From Kineothrix alysoides (GTDB lineage: Bacteria > Bacillota > Clostridia > Lachnospirales > Lachnospiraceae), in contig NZ_JPNB01000001.1 in NCBI RefSeq assembly GCF_000732725.1, positions 372,001-436,000 on the forward strand: a stretch of 64,000 bases of DNA, given 5' to 3'. The notes under the pieces were generated by a model. It had not been told where the DNA came from. It did not search any database and was given only the letters and a program-made list of their open reading frames with translations. Positions 15,734 to 25,477 of this stretch are shown one piece after another. Each line of letters opens with the position of its first letter. Positions within the stretch are counted from its first letter, which is position 1. The position numbers were made by a program, and so were the translations under genes.

Positions 15734-16005
15734 AATCGGGGGAAAGGATTTATTATAGTAAGGCATGAAAGTACTGCTTTTCCTATGACATAAATACGAG
15801 TGAAAAACATTCGTGTTGTCCTAATAATTTATTAAATATCGGGATTAAAAATGCAGGAAAGGGCAGAATGTGATATTCTTTATATGTAACAGAATTAAAA
15901 AAGCCGGCAGTAAAGCTATCAGAGAAGTCAAATAAATAATTCAAATAAGAATGTAAGATAGAATGCCGGACAAAAAGACGAGATAAGAAAAGGCAGGAAA
16001 GCAAA
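15734..16005. other. Intergenic spacer before the PHP-sbcDC operon
   Basis: AT-rich bases between the ilvE terminator and the PHP gene. Nothing coding was recognised. AGGCAGGAA precedes the GTG start at 16006. A GCCGGCA/TGCCGG pair (about 15902 and 15963) could form a distant stem. Confidence 0.4.
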
Positions 16006-16767
16006 GTGCAAAAAATAAAACTATTACAGGAATACCCTTATTTATATGAGACCCATCTGCACACCTCACAAAGCAGTGCATGTGCGCGCAGTACCGGGGC
16101 AGAGATGGCGAAGGTCTGCAAGGAGGCAGGCTATACCGGAATTATTGTGACGGACCACAATTGGGGAGGCAATACTGCGGTATACCGGACGAAGCCATGG
16201 AGGGAATGGGTGAATGAATTTGTAAAGGGTTATGAGGATGCGAAGCTCATGGGTGATAAGATAGGTCTGGATGTCTTTTTCGGATACGAAGCAGGATTTC
16301 AGGGAACGGAATTTCTCATTTATGGGGTGGATAAGGATTTTATGTTAACTCATCCTGAACTGAGGCAGGCATCTGTGGAGGAGCAGTACATGCTGGTAAA
16401 GCAGGCAGGCGGTATGGTGATACACGCCCATCCGTTTCGGGAAGAATTCTATATTCCACAAATAAGGCTGTACCCTGATTATGTAGATGGGGTGGAGGGA
16501 ATCAATGCCACTCACTCCAATAAAAAGAGCAAATCCCATTACGATCCGGCTTTCGATCAGAAGGCAATCGCTTACGCGAGAGAGAATCGCCTTCCGATGA
16601 CCGCCGGTTCCGATATCCATATGACGGCGCTGCTGGGCGGCGGAGTTGCTTTTAAACGAAAGCTGGCAGATATTCACGACTTCATAAAGGCAGTATCGGA
16701 GGGAGAGGATTATTTGCTGACCAATGGTGACAAATGGTTTAAGAAGGATGGGGAGTTATATTTATGA
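16006..16767 (+). CDS. PHP-domain phosphoesterase
   Basis: 253 residues. The polymerase-and-histidinol-phosphatase fold shows its metal motifs: YETHLHTS (HxH), IIVTDHNWGG (DHN), FGYEAGF (Glu), VIHAHPFRE (HAHP) and AGSDIHM (SDIH). Substrates of such stand-alone PHP proteins vary (nucleotides, phosphorylated sugars); none is assigned. The start is GTG with AGGCAGGAA upstream. It overlaps sbcD by 4 nt (ATGA), which argues for one operon with the SbcCD nuclease and perhaps a role in processing its products (inference). Confidence 0.88.
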   Translation: MQKIKLLQEYPYLYETHLHTSQSSACARSTGAEMAKVCKEAGYTGIIVTDHNWGGNTAVYRTKPWREWVNEFVKGYEDAKLMGDKIGLDVFFGYEAGFQGTEFLIYGVDKDFMLTHPELRQASVEEQYMLVKQAGGMVIHAHPFREEFYIPQIRLYPDYVDGVEGINATHSNKKSKSHYDPAFDQKAIAYARENRLPMTAGSDIHMTALLGGGVAFKRKLADIHDFIKAVSEGEDYLLTNGDKWFKKDGELYL

Positions 16768-17897
16768 GGTTTCTGCATACGGGCGATTTGCATCTTGGAA
16801 AAACGGTCAATGATTTTTCCATGATAGCGGACCAGAAGTATATTCTGGAGCAGATTACGGATATGGTAAAAAAAGAGGCTGCAGAGGCATTAGTGATTGC
16901 AGGAGATGTATATGACAGAGCAATTCCTCCGGCTGAAGCAGTGACGCTGTTAAATGATTTTCTTACGCAGATGGTGCAGCTTGGAGTTACGGTGCTTATG
17001 ATAAGCGGCAATCACGATTCACCGGAACGTGTGAGCTTCGCGGAAGAAATATTGAAAGAAAAAGGGGTATATATAGCAGGAATATATAAAGACGGCTTAA
17101 AAAAGATTCCCTTCTTTGATGAATATGGGGAGGTAACCTTTGTTTTGTTACCCTTTATAAAGCCGGCTGTTATCGGCACCAGAACCAATGGGGAAGCGGT
17201 GGAGAAGCTGCTTGCGGCGGAGGAGAAAAAAGAGGGAACCCGCCGCGTGCTGGTCAGCCATTTCTTCGTTACCGACTGCGGCAGAGAGCCGGAGCTTTCC
17301 GACGGGGAGACGACGATACATGTCGGGGGACTGGATAATGTGGAGGCTTCGCTCTTTAACGGTTTTGACTATGTGGCGCTGGGGCATATACATAAGCCGC
17401 AGAGAATCGGCGAAAGACAGATTTATTATGCGGGGGCGCCGTTAGCCTATTCCTTTTCTGAGGCAGGGCGGCAGAAAACAGTGAATCTGGTAGAGATAAA
17501 AGGGGAGGGGGATATTACAGTAAAGCAGCTTCCTCTCACACCGCTGCATGAAATGCGTAAAATCAGGGGAAGAATGGAGGAACTGATGGCGGATGAGGTG
17601 GCGGAAGCGGCGGACCGGTTCGATTATATTCAGGCCCAGCTTGCCAATGAGGAGGAATTGATCGACCCGATTGGTACCTTGCGGAGCGTTTACCCGAATA
17701 TCATGCAGATCGTGCTTATGAAAAACGAAAGCAGGGGAAATCCGGAATATGAAAGCAAGGCGGCGGAGAAACGCAAGAGCATTCCTGAGCTGTTTGCCGG
17801 ATTTTATCAGATGGTGCGAAACGAAGAGCCGGATGAGGAACGCATGGAAATTATTCTGGAAACGGCAAAGGAGACGGAAGGAGAGCAGGAAATATGA
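16764..17897 (+). CDS. sbcD: Exonuclease SbcCD subunit D
   Basis: 377 residues, the Mre11-like nuclease subunit. Phosphodiesterase motifs: HTGDLHLGKT (I), VIAGDVYDRAIPP (II), MISGNHDSPERV (III), VSHFFV, and LGHIHKPQRI with AGAPLAYSF (IV-V). With SbcC it cleaves hairpins and protein-blocked DNA ends using Mn2+. It overlaps the upstream PHP gene and the downstream sbcC by 4 nt each (ATGA), so the three are translationally coupled. Confidence 0.95.
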   Translation: MRFLHTGDLHLGKTVNDFSMIADQKYILEQITDMVKKEAAEALVIAGDVYDRAIPPAEAVTLLNDFLTQMVQLGVTVLMISGNHDSPERVSFAEEILKEKGVYIAGIYKDGLKKIPFFDEYGEVTFVLLPFIKPAVIGTRTNGEAVEKLLAAEEKKEGTRRVLVSHFFVTDCGREPELSDGETTIHVGGLDNVEASLFNGFDYVALGHIHKPQRIGERQIYYAGAPLAYSFSEAGRQKTVNLVEIKGEGDITVKQLPLTPLHEMRKIRGRMEELMADEVAEAADRFDYIQAQLANEEELIDPIGTLRSVYPNIMQIVLMKNESRGNPEYESKAAEKRKSIPELFAGFYQMVRNEEPDEERMEIILETAKETEGEQEI

Positions 17898-20515
17898 AAC
17901 CGGAGATTTTGATACTTTCCGGATGGGGACCGTATAGGGACAAGGTGGAGGTAGACTTTACCCGGTTGGAGGAGAGGGGACTTTTCCTTATTACGGGGGC
18001 TACCGGAGCGGGAAAGACCACTCTTTTCGATGCGATTACTTATGCTCTCTACGGGTACCTGAGCGGTGAGATGAGAGAAAAGAACAGCGTGCGCAGCGAT
18101 TTCGCAGGTGCCGATACCGCCACCTTCGTGGAGCTTCTGATGCGGCATGGGGATAAAGAATACCGCATCTTGCGCAATCCTGAATACCTCCGCCCGAAGA
18201 GGAGACAGAGCGGCAGCGGAGAGCTTACCAAGGAAAAGGAAAACGCAGTGCTGTATATGCCGGACGGCAGCGTAATACAGGGAAGCAGCGAGGTGAACCG
18301 CAAGCTGCAGGAAATTCTCGTGCTGGACTATCGCCAGTACAAACAGATTTCTATGATAGCCCAAGGGGAGGTCGCCAGGCTTCTGTCGGCATCTCCTGCG
18401 GAAAAGACGAGAATTTTCAGAGAGATATTCTCTACTGCAGTATACGATAGATTTGCGGGAATCCTGCGCAGCCATTCCAATGAGCTGTACAAGCAGGTGA
18501 TGGAATGCAGGCACCGCATGGAAGAGGATATTCATATGCTCTCCTCAAGTGAGACGGAAGATAATGAGGAACTTTCCGTTCTTTTATCGGGGGAAAGTTA
18601 CCGTTATGATAAGATCATCGACTGCCTGGGAGAAGCACTTTCCGGGCATGAGGAGGCTTTTTCGCAGGCGAAGAAGGCATATTTGGCCGTGGAAAAGGAA
18701 ATTACTGTTCTGATGGAAACGATAAGTCTTGGAGAGCAAATAAACGGTAAGCTTCTCAAACTGGAAAAGGAGAATGAAACGATCCGCGTCTTAAAGGAAA
18801 ACCAGGATGAAATCGATAAAAAAACGATGGAACTGAAAAAAGCCAGGGCAGCGGCCGGGCTTAACGGAGATTATATTGGAAGTGAAAATGAAAAGAAGCT
18901 TCTAACGTCTCTGTTCCAAAAGGAGCAGGAGGGGAAAACGGAGCTGGAAAGGCTGACAAGCAGAACAGAGGAACTGCGCCCCCTTTATGATAAAAAGGAT
19001 AGGATAACTGCGGCCTACGAAAGCAGGAATGTTTATGAAGGGAAAAAGAAGCTTCTGATAGAAATAACGGAGCAAAGGACGATAAAAGAGGAAGAGTTAT
19101 GTAAGCTTCAAAAGGAATATCTGGAAAAGGAAACGGCGGCGGAAGGAAAAAAAGAAGCGTATGAAGCTGCAGATAAGATTTACAAGAGGGCAGCGGTTGG
19201 TATCGCGGCAAGGCTTTTGAAGGAAGGAGAGCCTTGTCCGGTCTGCGGTTCTTATGAGCATCCTCATATTGCAGAGATAACCGAGAATGTTCCTGATGAA
19301 GAAAAGCTGAAAGCTCTTAGAGATAACTATCAAAAGGCTAATCGCAGCCTTATGGAAATTCACGGAAAGACTTCTTCCTGTAAAGGAGAAGTTCAGGGGA
19401 GAATGGAGCAGGAAGAAGACGTAAAGAGACAGTTAAAGGAAGTCTCCACGGCGTTGGAAGGGATGGAGAAGGATGTTTTAGAAGTGGTGGATAAGATGTC
19501 TCATGCAGAATATGAGAAAATTGTTGTCCTATACCAAAGAATCCATGTGCAGATGGAAGAAAGGGCGGCAGCCTGCGGGAAGATAGCACAGGAAATCACC
19601 ATCCAGAGAAAGCGGGCACAGGAAGCGCAAGACTCCTTTGAAGGAAAGTATAAAGCGTCGGGCTTTCCGGATTTTCAAAGCTTTAGGCAGAGCGTGAGAA
19701 GCAGTGCTCAAATAGAATTTCTGGAGAATGAAATCAACGATTATTATAGAAAAATAGAGGCTTCGGAGCACATGATCTCTCACCTGCAAGAAGAAACCAA
19801 GGGGGAAAAGCCAGCGGATATCGGGATACTTAAAGAGGTATTGAAAGAGAAACGGGAAGAAAGGCAGTCGGCGATTTCCTTGCAGAATAAATGGAATTAC
19901 CGTTTGCAGGAGGTAAAAAAGATCAGGAAGTCCCTTCAGGAAAAACAGGAGCGCGTGCAGGGGTTGAACCGGGAATACGGAGCGGTAAAGGATCTGGATA
20001 ATCTGGCATCAGGGAATAATCCGAAAAGACTTGTATTTGAGCAATATGTGCTGGCTGGATATTTCGAAGAAATCCTTCGGGCGGCAAATGTCAGGCTTTC
20101 CAAGATGACGGGCGGGCGTTTCGAGCTTTCCAGAGCGGAAGAAGTGAGCGACGGCAGGACGAAGGACAATCTGGAAATGCAGGTATTCGATTACTATACG
20201 GGGAAATGCCGTTCGGTAAAAACACTGTCCGGCGGGGAATCCTTCAAGGCATCCCTATCTCTTGCGCTGGGTATGAGCGATGTAATTCAAAGCTACAGCG
20301 GAGGAATTCGCGTAGAAACGCTCTTTATTGACGAAGGCTTCGGCTCTCTGGATGCGGAATCGTTGGAGCAGGCATGTCAGACACTCATGTCATTAGTGGA
20401 AAAGGATCGCTTAATAGGGATTATTTCCCATGTTCCCGAGCTGTCGGAGAAAATAGAAAAACAAATAGTGGTTACAAAAACAAATGTAGGCAGCAGCATA
20501 AAGGTTATGGTATAA
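17894..20515 (+). CDS. sbcC: Exonuclease SbcCD subunit C (Rad50-like ATPase)
   Basis: 873 residues. Walker A GATGAGKTT lies near 35-43 after KPEILILSGWGPY. Long coiled coils (about 180-440 and 460-690) flank the zinc-hook CPVCGS (Cys about 447 and 450). The C-terminal ATPase half has LVFEQYVLAGYFEEIL, signature LSGGESF (about 778) and Walker B TLFIDEGFGSLD (about 812). Partner of SbcD in hairpin and stalled-end processing. Shorter than E. coli SbcC (about 1050) because of shorter coils, as usual in Firmicutes. 4-nt overlap with sbcD. Confidence 0.95.
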   Translation: MKPEILILSGWGPYRDKVEVDFTRLEERGLFLITGATGAGKTTLFDAITYALYGYLSGEMREKNSVRSDFAGADTATFVELLMRHGDKEYRILRNPEYLRPKRRQSGSGELTKEKENAVLYMPDGSVIQGSSEVNRKLQEILVLDYRQYKQISMIAQGEVARLLSASPAEKTRIFREIFSTAVYDRFAGILRSHSNELYKQVMECRHRMEEDIHMLSSSETEDNEELSVLLSGESYRYDKIIDCLGEALSGHEEAFSQAKKAYLAVEKEITVLMETISLGEQINGKLLKLEKENETIRVLKENQDEIDKKTMELKKARAAAGLNGDYIGSENEKKLLTSLFQKEQEGKTELERLTSRTEELRPLYDKKDRITAAYESRNVYEGKKKLLIEITEQRTIKEEELCKLQKEYLEKETAAEGKKEAYEAADKIYKRAAVGIAARLLKEGEPCPVCGSYEHPHIAEITENVPDEEKLKALRDNYQKANRSLMEIHGKTSSCKGEVQGRMEQEEDVKRQLKEVSTALEGMEKDVLEVVDKMSHAEYEKIVVLYQRIHVQMEERAAACGKIAQEITIQRKRAQEAQDSFEGKYKASGFPDFQSFRQSVRSSAQIEFLENEINDYYRKIEASEHMISHLQEETKGEKPADIGILKEVLKEKREERQSAISLQNKWNYRLQEVKKIRKSLQEKQERVQGLNREYGAVKDLDNLASGNNPKRLVFEQYVLAGYFEEILRAANVRLSKMTGGRFELSRAEEVSDGRTKDNLEMQVFDYYTGKCRSVKTLSGGESFKASLSLALGMSDVIQSYSGGIRVETLFIDEGFGSLDAESLEQACQTLMSLVEKDRLIGIISHVPELSEKIEKQIVVTKTNVGSSIKVMV

Positions 20516-20578
20516 TATTTGCGGATATTTGGCATAACAGCGAACTGCGAATAATTGAGGAAGTATGAGGTATATCGA

Positions 20579-21982
20579 ATGCAAAAAAACTATGATGTAA
20601 TTATAATAGGCGCAGGCCCGGGAGGAATCTTCTGTGCATATGAGCTGGCGGATAAAAACAAGGATTTGAAGGTTCTGGTGGTGGAAAAGGGACGCTCTAT
20701 CGAAAAGAGAAATTGTCCCAAGCGTGTGACCAGGCAGTGCGTAGGGTGTAAACCTTGCTCTATTACCACGGGCTTTGCAGGTGCGGGAGCATTTTCTGAC
20801 GGAAAGCTGTCCTTATCTCCCGATGTGGGAGGCAATCTTCCTGCCATTTTAGGTTATGACGAGACGCTGAAGCTGATTGGAGAATCGGACAGCGTCTACT
20901 TGAAGTTCGGCGCAGATGAAAGCGTGTACGGTGTGGACAAGGAAAAAGAAATACGCGAAATAAGAAGAAAGGCCATCAATGCCAATTTGAAACTTATAGA
21001 ATGCCCGATCCGTCACCTTGGCACGGAGGAAGGTTACAAGATTTATTCCAAGCTGCAGCATCATCTGGAGGAGGAAGGCGTTCATCTGATGTTTAATACG
21101 ATGGTGGAGCAGATTCTCGTGGAGGAAGGCAAAGCGGTAGGAATCGTTACCGATAAAGGCGAATCCTATTATGCAGGAGAAATCGTTTCGGCTGTGGGCC
21201 GGGAGGGTGCGGACTGGTTCAAGGACAAATGCGATGAGATCGGCATTGAGACTACGCCCGGAACGGTGGATATCGGCGTTCGCGTGGAAGTACGCGACGA
21301 AGTGATGCAATTTTTGAACGAGAATCTGTATGAGGCGAAGCTCGTTTTATATACACCAACCTTCGATGACAAAGTGAGAACTTTCTGTACCAATCCTTCG
21401 GGAGAAGTTGCGACGGAATATTACGAGGGCGGACTTGCGGTTGTAAACGGACATGCATACAAATCCAAGGAGTATAAGACCAATAATACAAACTTTGCGA
21501 TTCTCGTATCCAAGAATTTTACAAAGCCCTTCAAGACTCCTATCGAATATGGCAAGCAGATCTCGCAGTTGTCCAATATGCTTTGCGGCGGGAGAATTAT
21601 GGTACAGACCTTCGGAGACTTCAAACGGGGCAGGAGGACTACGGAGGAGAGGCTTTGCAGAAACAACTTGATTCCTACGCTGAAGGATGCGGTGCCGGGA
21701 GATTTATCCCTGGTATTCCCTCACAGAATTATGGTGGATATTCAGGAGATGCTGGAGGCGTTAGATAAGGTGACTCCGGGAATTGCTTCGGATGAGACTC
21801 TGCTTTACGGCGTGGAAGTGAAATTCTATTCCAATAAGGTAGTGGTGGATAAGAACTTTGAAACAAGCGTGAAGGGACTTCGCGCGATTGGTGACGGAGC
21901 CGGTGTGACGCGCGGGTTACAGCAGGCCTCGGCCAACGGAATCAGCGTGGCGAGAAGTATATTGAAGGGGATGGAAAGATAA
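20579..21982 (+). CDS. FAD-dependent oxidoreductase (COG2509-like)
   Basis: 467 residues. An N-terminal dinucleotide-binding YDVIIIGAGPGGIFCAYELA is followed by a cysteine-rich stretch, KRNCPKRVTRQCVGCKPCSI, and then GFAGAGAFSDGKLSLSP. The end has IGDGAGVTRGLQQASANGISVA. I recognise this as the 'uncharacterised FAD-dependent dehydrogenase' family; the substrate is unknown. The Cys cluster (C-x8-C-x2-C-x2-C) could hold an Fe-S centre or be redox active (inference). The start at ATG 20579 is set by GAGG 8 nt upstream; an upstream TTG at 20555 has no RBS. A parvulin lipoprotein gene follows after 2 nt. Confidence 0.85.
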   Translation: MQKNYDVIIIGAGPGGIFCAYELADKNKDLKVLVVEKGRSIEKRNCPKRVTRQCVGCKPCSITTGFAGAGAFSDGKLSLSPDVGGNLPAILGYDETLKLIGESDSVYLKFGADESVYGVDKEKEIREIRRKAINANLKLIECPIRHLGTEEGYKIYSKLQHHLEEEGVHLMFNTMVEQILVEEGKAVGIVTDKGESYYAGEIVSAVGREGADWFKDKCDEIGIETTPGTVDIGVRVEVRDEVMQFLNENLYEAKLVLYTPTFDDKVRTFCTNPSGEVATEYYEGGLAVVNGHAYKSKEYKTNNTNFAILVSKNFTKPFKTPIEYGKQISQLSNMLCGGRIMVQTFGDFKRGRRTTEERLCRNNLIPTLKDAVPGDLSLVFPHRIMVDIQEMLEALDKVTPGIASDETLLYGVEVKFYSNKVVVDKNFETSVKGLRAIGDGAGVTRGLQQASANGISVARSILKGMER

Positions 21983-21984
21983 AG

Positions 21985-23094
21985 GTGTTTGGGTGTAATA
22001 AAAAATTATTAAAAAAAAGAAGCGGAATGAGTGGAGAATGCTCATGGAAGCGAGCAGCAGCCATCCTTATGATTGTGTGTTTTGCCGGACTGTTCAGTGC
22101 CTGCGGCAATAAGGATGAGAGCGGTACGAAATTCGTTCTGACTACCGGTTTTGGCAAGGATGAGATATTCCGCATAGAGACAATTTCCTGCAAGCTGCCT
22201 GAGATTATGGTGTACCTTACCAATTCCCAGAACCAGTATGAAGGAGTGTTCGGCTCCAGCATATGGGATGCGGATATCGAAGGAACGACCTTGGAGCAGA
22301 ATGTGAAAGATACTGCTCTGGCGCGCATTGCTCAGATAAAAACAATGAATCTTCTGGCCAAGCAGCATGGTGTGGAGCTGTCCGAGCAGGAGATGGAACA
22401 AGTAACGGAGGCAGCCGGGATCTATTATAATTCTCTGAATGAGAAGGAGAAGGAATTGCTGGGAGTGACGGAAGAGACGATTACCACTCTGTACCGTGAA
22501 TATGCGCTGGCGAATAAGGTTTACGGCTATATCATCAAGGACATCAACCCTGAAATCAGCGACGATGAAGCGAGGACGATTACGGTCCAGCACATTCTGA
22601 TCAAAACCTATGCGCTGGATGGAACGGGAGCGAAAATTGAATATACGCAGACCGCCAGGGACGATGCTTACGAGAGGGCGCAGACAGTTTTAAAGCTTGC
22701 CCGGGAGGGCACTGATTTCGGAGAGCTGATCGAGAAATACAGCGAAGACAATAAAGGAACGTACTCCTTCGGTAAAGGAGATATGGAGAAAAGCTTCGAG
22801 GATGCGGCATTCAATCTGGAAACGGGAGAAATCAGCGGTATTGTGGAAACGGAATACGGATACCATATCATTAAATGTATAAGTACCTTCAATAGGGAAG
22901 AGACCGATGCGAATAAGGTGAAGATTGTGGAGGAGCGCAAGAAGGAGGTATTTGGCCAGGAATATGATACCTTTGTGGGCACGTTGACGAGGAATCTGAA
23001 CGAAAGTCTTTGGAATAGCGTGACATTCATCCACGATCCGGAGGTGAAGACCTCTAGCTTTTTTGACATATACGGACAGTACTTTAAAGAATAA
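21985..23094 (+). CDS. Parvulin-type peptidyl-prolyl isomerase lipoprotein (PrsA/SurA-like)
   Basis: 369 residues with GTG start, or 355 from ATG 22027. A signal peptide (AAAILMIVCFAGL) ends in lipobox FSAC, so the protein is anchored outside the membrane. A SurA-N-like helical region follows. A rotamase domain (about 200-310) has TVQHILIKT, AREGTDFGELIEKYSED, GDMEKSFEDAAFNLETGEISGIVETEYGYHIIK. It should assist folding of exported proteins. Cotranscription with the FAD enzyme is likely given the 2-nt gap; a functional tie is unclear. Start choice is uncertain because neither RBS is strong. Confidence 0.88.
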   Translation: MFGCNKKLLKKRSGMSGECSWKRAAAILMIVCFAGLFSACGNKDESGTKFVLTTGFGKDEIFRIETISCKLPEIMVYLTNSQNQYEGVFGSSIWDADIEGTTLEQNVKDTALARIAQIKTMNLLAKQHGVELSEQEMEQVTEAAGIYYNSLNEKEKELLGVTEETITTLYREYALANKVYGYIIKDINPEISDDEARTITVQHILIKTYALDGTGAKIEYTQTARDDAYERAQTVLKLAREGTDFGELIEKYSEDNKGTYSFGKGDMEKSFEDAAFNLETGEISGIVETEYGYHIIKCISTFNREETDANKVKIVEERKKEVFGQEYDTFVGTLTRNLNESLWNSVTFIHDPEVKTSSFFDIYGQYFKE

Positions 23095-23159
23095 GTTTTA
23101 GTTTACAAAAATTTTAGAAATGCGCAAAACGGCTTGTATGCTGGATAAAACTTGTGTTA

Positions 23160-23186
23160 TTAGCACTCATTTTTAATGAGTGCTAA
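23160..23186. promoter_or_regulatory. CIRCE operator (HrcA binding site)
   Basis: Perfect consensus TTAGCACTC-N9-GAGTGCTAA. It lies about 120 bases upstream of htpG, just before a TTGACT/TAAAAT promoter. HrcA repression through CIRCE is the standard control of groE and dnaK operons in Firmicutes; here it marks htpG as part of that regulon. Confidence 0.95.
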
Positions 23187-23193
23187 TTTTCTC

Positions 23194-23222
23194 TTGACTT
23201 TTTTTGGAGAGAGAATTAAAAT
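23194..23222 (+). promoter_or_regulatory. Putative SigA promoter of htpG
   Basis: TTGACT (23194-23199), 17-base spacer, TAAAAT (23217-23222). The CIRCE ends 7 bases before the -35. An alternative promoter reading through the CIRCE is possible (TTGTAT near 23133). Confidence 0.55.
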
Positions 23223-23304
23223 TTCATTATGTGGCCGGGAAAGAGGTTTTTGCCGGTCAAAGTAGTTTAAAAATGAACAAAATCAGAAAGGAAAGTGACT
23301 TTTT

Positions 23305-25389
23305 ATGGCAGCAAAACATGGTAGTTTATCAATCAATAGCGATAATATTTTCCCGATTATCAAGAAATGGCTGTATTCCGATCATGATATTTTTATGAGG
23401 GAACTTATTTCTAACGGATGTGATGCGATTACTAAGCTGAAGAAGTTGGAAATGATGGGAGAATGTACTTTGCCAAACGATTATAAGGCGAAGATACAAG
23501 TATTGGTGAATCCCGAAGAAAAGACTTTGAAATTTATCGATAACGGTATAGGAATGACGGCCGAAGAGGTGGAAGAATACATCAACCAGATCGCTTTTTC
23601 CGGTGCGACGGACTTTTTTGAAAAATATAAGGATAAGACCAACGAGGACCAGATCATCGGACATTTCGGTTTGGGCTTTTATTCTGCGTTCATGGTAGCG
23701 GACCAGGTGCATATCGATACTCTTTCTTATAAAGAGGGAGCAGCTCCCGTTCATTGGGAGTGCGACGGCGGCACGGAATTTGACATGGAAGAAGGAACGA
23801 GAACGGAAGTAGGTACGGAGATTACTTTGTTTATCAACGAAGACTGCCTCGAGTTCTGCAACGAATATAAGGCGAGAGAGATTATTAAGAAATACTGCGC
23901 CTTCATGCCTACAGAAATTTATTTATCAAAAGAAAACACGACGGAAACCCAGATTATCAAAGCGGATGAAAAGCTGGATACGGACACTGTATTGGAAGAG
24001 GTTGCCAAGGAAAAAGAAGAGGATGAGCAGAAGCTTAAAATAGCCAAAAGGCCGGAGCTTCTCAACGAGACGAATCCTCTTTGGGCGAGACATCCTAACG
24101 AGTGTACGAAAGAGGAATATCTGGAATTCTACCGCAAGGTGTTTCAGGATTACAAGGAGCCGCTGTTTTGGATACATCTGAATATGGATTATCCCTTTAA
24201 TTTAAAGGGGATTCTCTATTTTCCCAAGATCAACACGGAATATGAATCCATCGAAGGTACCATTAAGCTATACAATAACCAAGTATTTATTGCTGATAAT
24301 ATCAAGGAGGTCATTCCGGAGTTTCTGCTTTTACTAAAGGGAGTGATCGATTCTCCCGACCTGCCGCTTAACGTCTCCAGAAGCGCGCTTCAAAACGACG
24401 GCTTTGTGAAGAAGATTTCCGACTACATTACGAAGAAGGTTGCGGATAAACTGGCCGGAATGTGCAAGACGGAGAAAGAGGAGTATGAAAAATACTGGGA
24501 TGATATCAGTCCATTCATCAAATTCGGCTGCTTAAAGGATGACAAATTCTGCGAGAAGATGACAGATTACATTCTCTTTAAAGATTTGGACGGAAAGTAC
24601 CTGACTCTGCCCGAGTGTCTGGAGGTCAACAGAATCGACACGGAGGATGCCGTAGATGAGAATGGAAATAAGGTGGAAGCTGAAGTTGTAGACGAAGATG
24701 GCAGCAAGGCGAAGACCGATATCTTAGATGAAGATGGAAATGTTGTGGATGAAAATGCCGGTGAAGAAGAGAAGAATGAAAAAGTAATCTACTATGTAAC
24801 GGATGAAAAGCAGCAGAGCCAGTACATCAACATGTTTAAGAATGCCAAAATGGACGCTGTCATTTTGACTCATAATATTGACCAGCCCTTTATTTCCCAG
24901 TTGGAAGCGAAAAATGAAGGCATTAAGTTCCAGCGTATCGATGCGGATATCACAGATACGCTCAGGGCGAAGACCTCCAAAAAAGCGGAAAAGGAAATGG
25001 AAGAGCAGGCTGAAGAAATTGCAAAAATTATGAAGAAGGTCCTGAAAAAGGATGCTTTGACCGTGAAAATAGAAAAACTGAAAAACAAAAAGATTTCTTC
25101 CATGGTCACGATATCTGAGGAAAGCAGACGTATGCAGGATATGATGAAGATGTACTCCATGCCTGGAATGGACATGGGTATGTTCGGCAAAGAGGGGGAA
25201 ACGCTGATTCTCAATGCGAGCCATCCTTTAGTGCAGTATGTTCTGGATAATAAAGAGGACGATAACGTAAAGATGATCTGCGAGCAGCTCTATGACTTGG
25301 CGATGATTCAGAACGCACCGCTCGAGCCGGAAGCGATGACTAAATTTATTGCGAGAAGTAACGACATCATGATGCTTCTTACGAAATAA
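23305..25389 (+). CDS. htpG: Chaperone HtpG (Hsp90)
   Basis: 694 residues. The N-terminal GHKL ATPase domain shows ELISNGCDAITK, DNGIGMTAEEV and GHFGLGFYSAFMV. The middle domain has the catalytic-loop region PLNVSRSALQ. A C-terminal dimerisation domain follows. It is about 70 residues longer than E. coli HtpG. The excess is largely an acidic, Asp/Glu-rich insert at about 444-492 built on a repeated DENG/DEDG unit, seen in clostridial HtpGs. Preceded by a perfect CIRCE. RBS GGAAAGTGA. Ends in an intrinsic terminator; monocistronic. Confidence 0.97.
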   Translation: MAAKHGSLSINSDNIFPIIKKWLYSDHDIFMRELISNGCDAITKLKKLEMMGECTLPNDYKAKIQVLVNPEEKTLKFIDNGIGMTAEEVEEYINQIAFSGATDFFEKYKDKTNEDQIIGHFGLGFYSAFMVADQVHIDTLSYKEGAAPVHWECDGGTEFDMEEGTRTEVGTEITLFINEDCLEFCNEYKAREIIKKYCAFMPTEIYLSKENTTETQIIKADEKLDTDTVLEEVAKEKEEDEQKLKIAKRPELLNETNPLWARHPNECTKEEYLEFYRKVFQDYKEPLFWIHLNMDYPFNLKGILYFPKINTEYESIEGTIKLYNNQVFIADNIKEVIPEFLLLLKGVIDSPDLPLNVSRSALQNDGFVKKISDYITKKVADKLAGMCKTEKEEYEKYWDDISPFIKFGCLKDDKFCEKMTDYILFKDLDGKYLTLPECLEVNRIDTEDAVDENGNKVEAEVVDEDGSKAKTDILDEDGNVVDENAGEEEKNEKVIYYVTDEKQQSQYINMFKNAKMDAVILTHNIDQPFISQLEAKNEGIKFQRIDADITDTLRAKTSKKAEKEMEEQAEEIAKIMKKVLKKDALTVKIEKLKNKKISSMVTISEESRRMQDMMKMYSMPGMDMGMFGKEGETLILNASHPLVQYVLDNKEDDNVKMICEQLYDLAMIQNAPLEPEAMTKFIARSNDIMMLLTK

Positions 25390-25413
25390 TTGAAGATAGT
25401 TTGATTTATTGAT

Positions 25414-25447
25414 CGGGAAAAGCACCTGCGAGGACTTTTCCCGATTT
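25414..25447 (+). terminator. Intrinsic terminator of htpG
   Basis: CGGGAAAAG/CTTTTCCCG stem (25414-25422 with 25435-25443) followed by ATTTT. Confidence 0.85.
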
Positions 25448-25477
25448 TAATAGGGTGGGGAAAGAAAACTAAAATAT

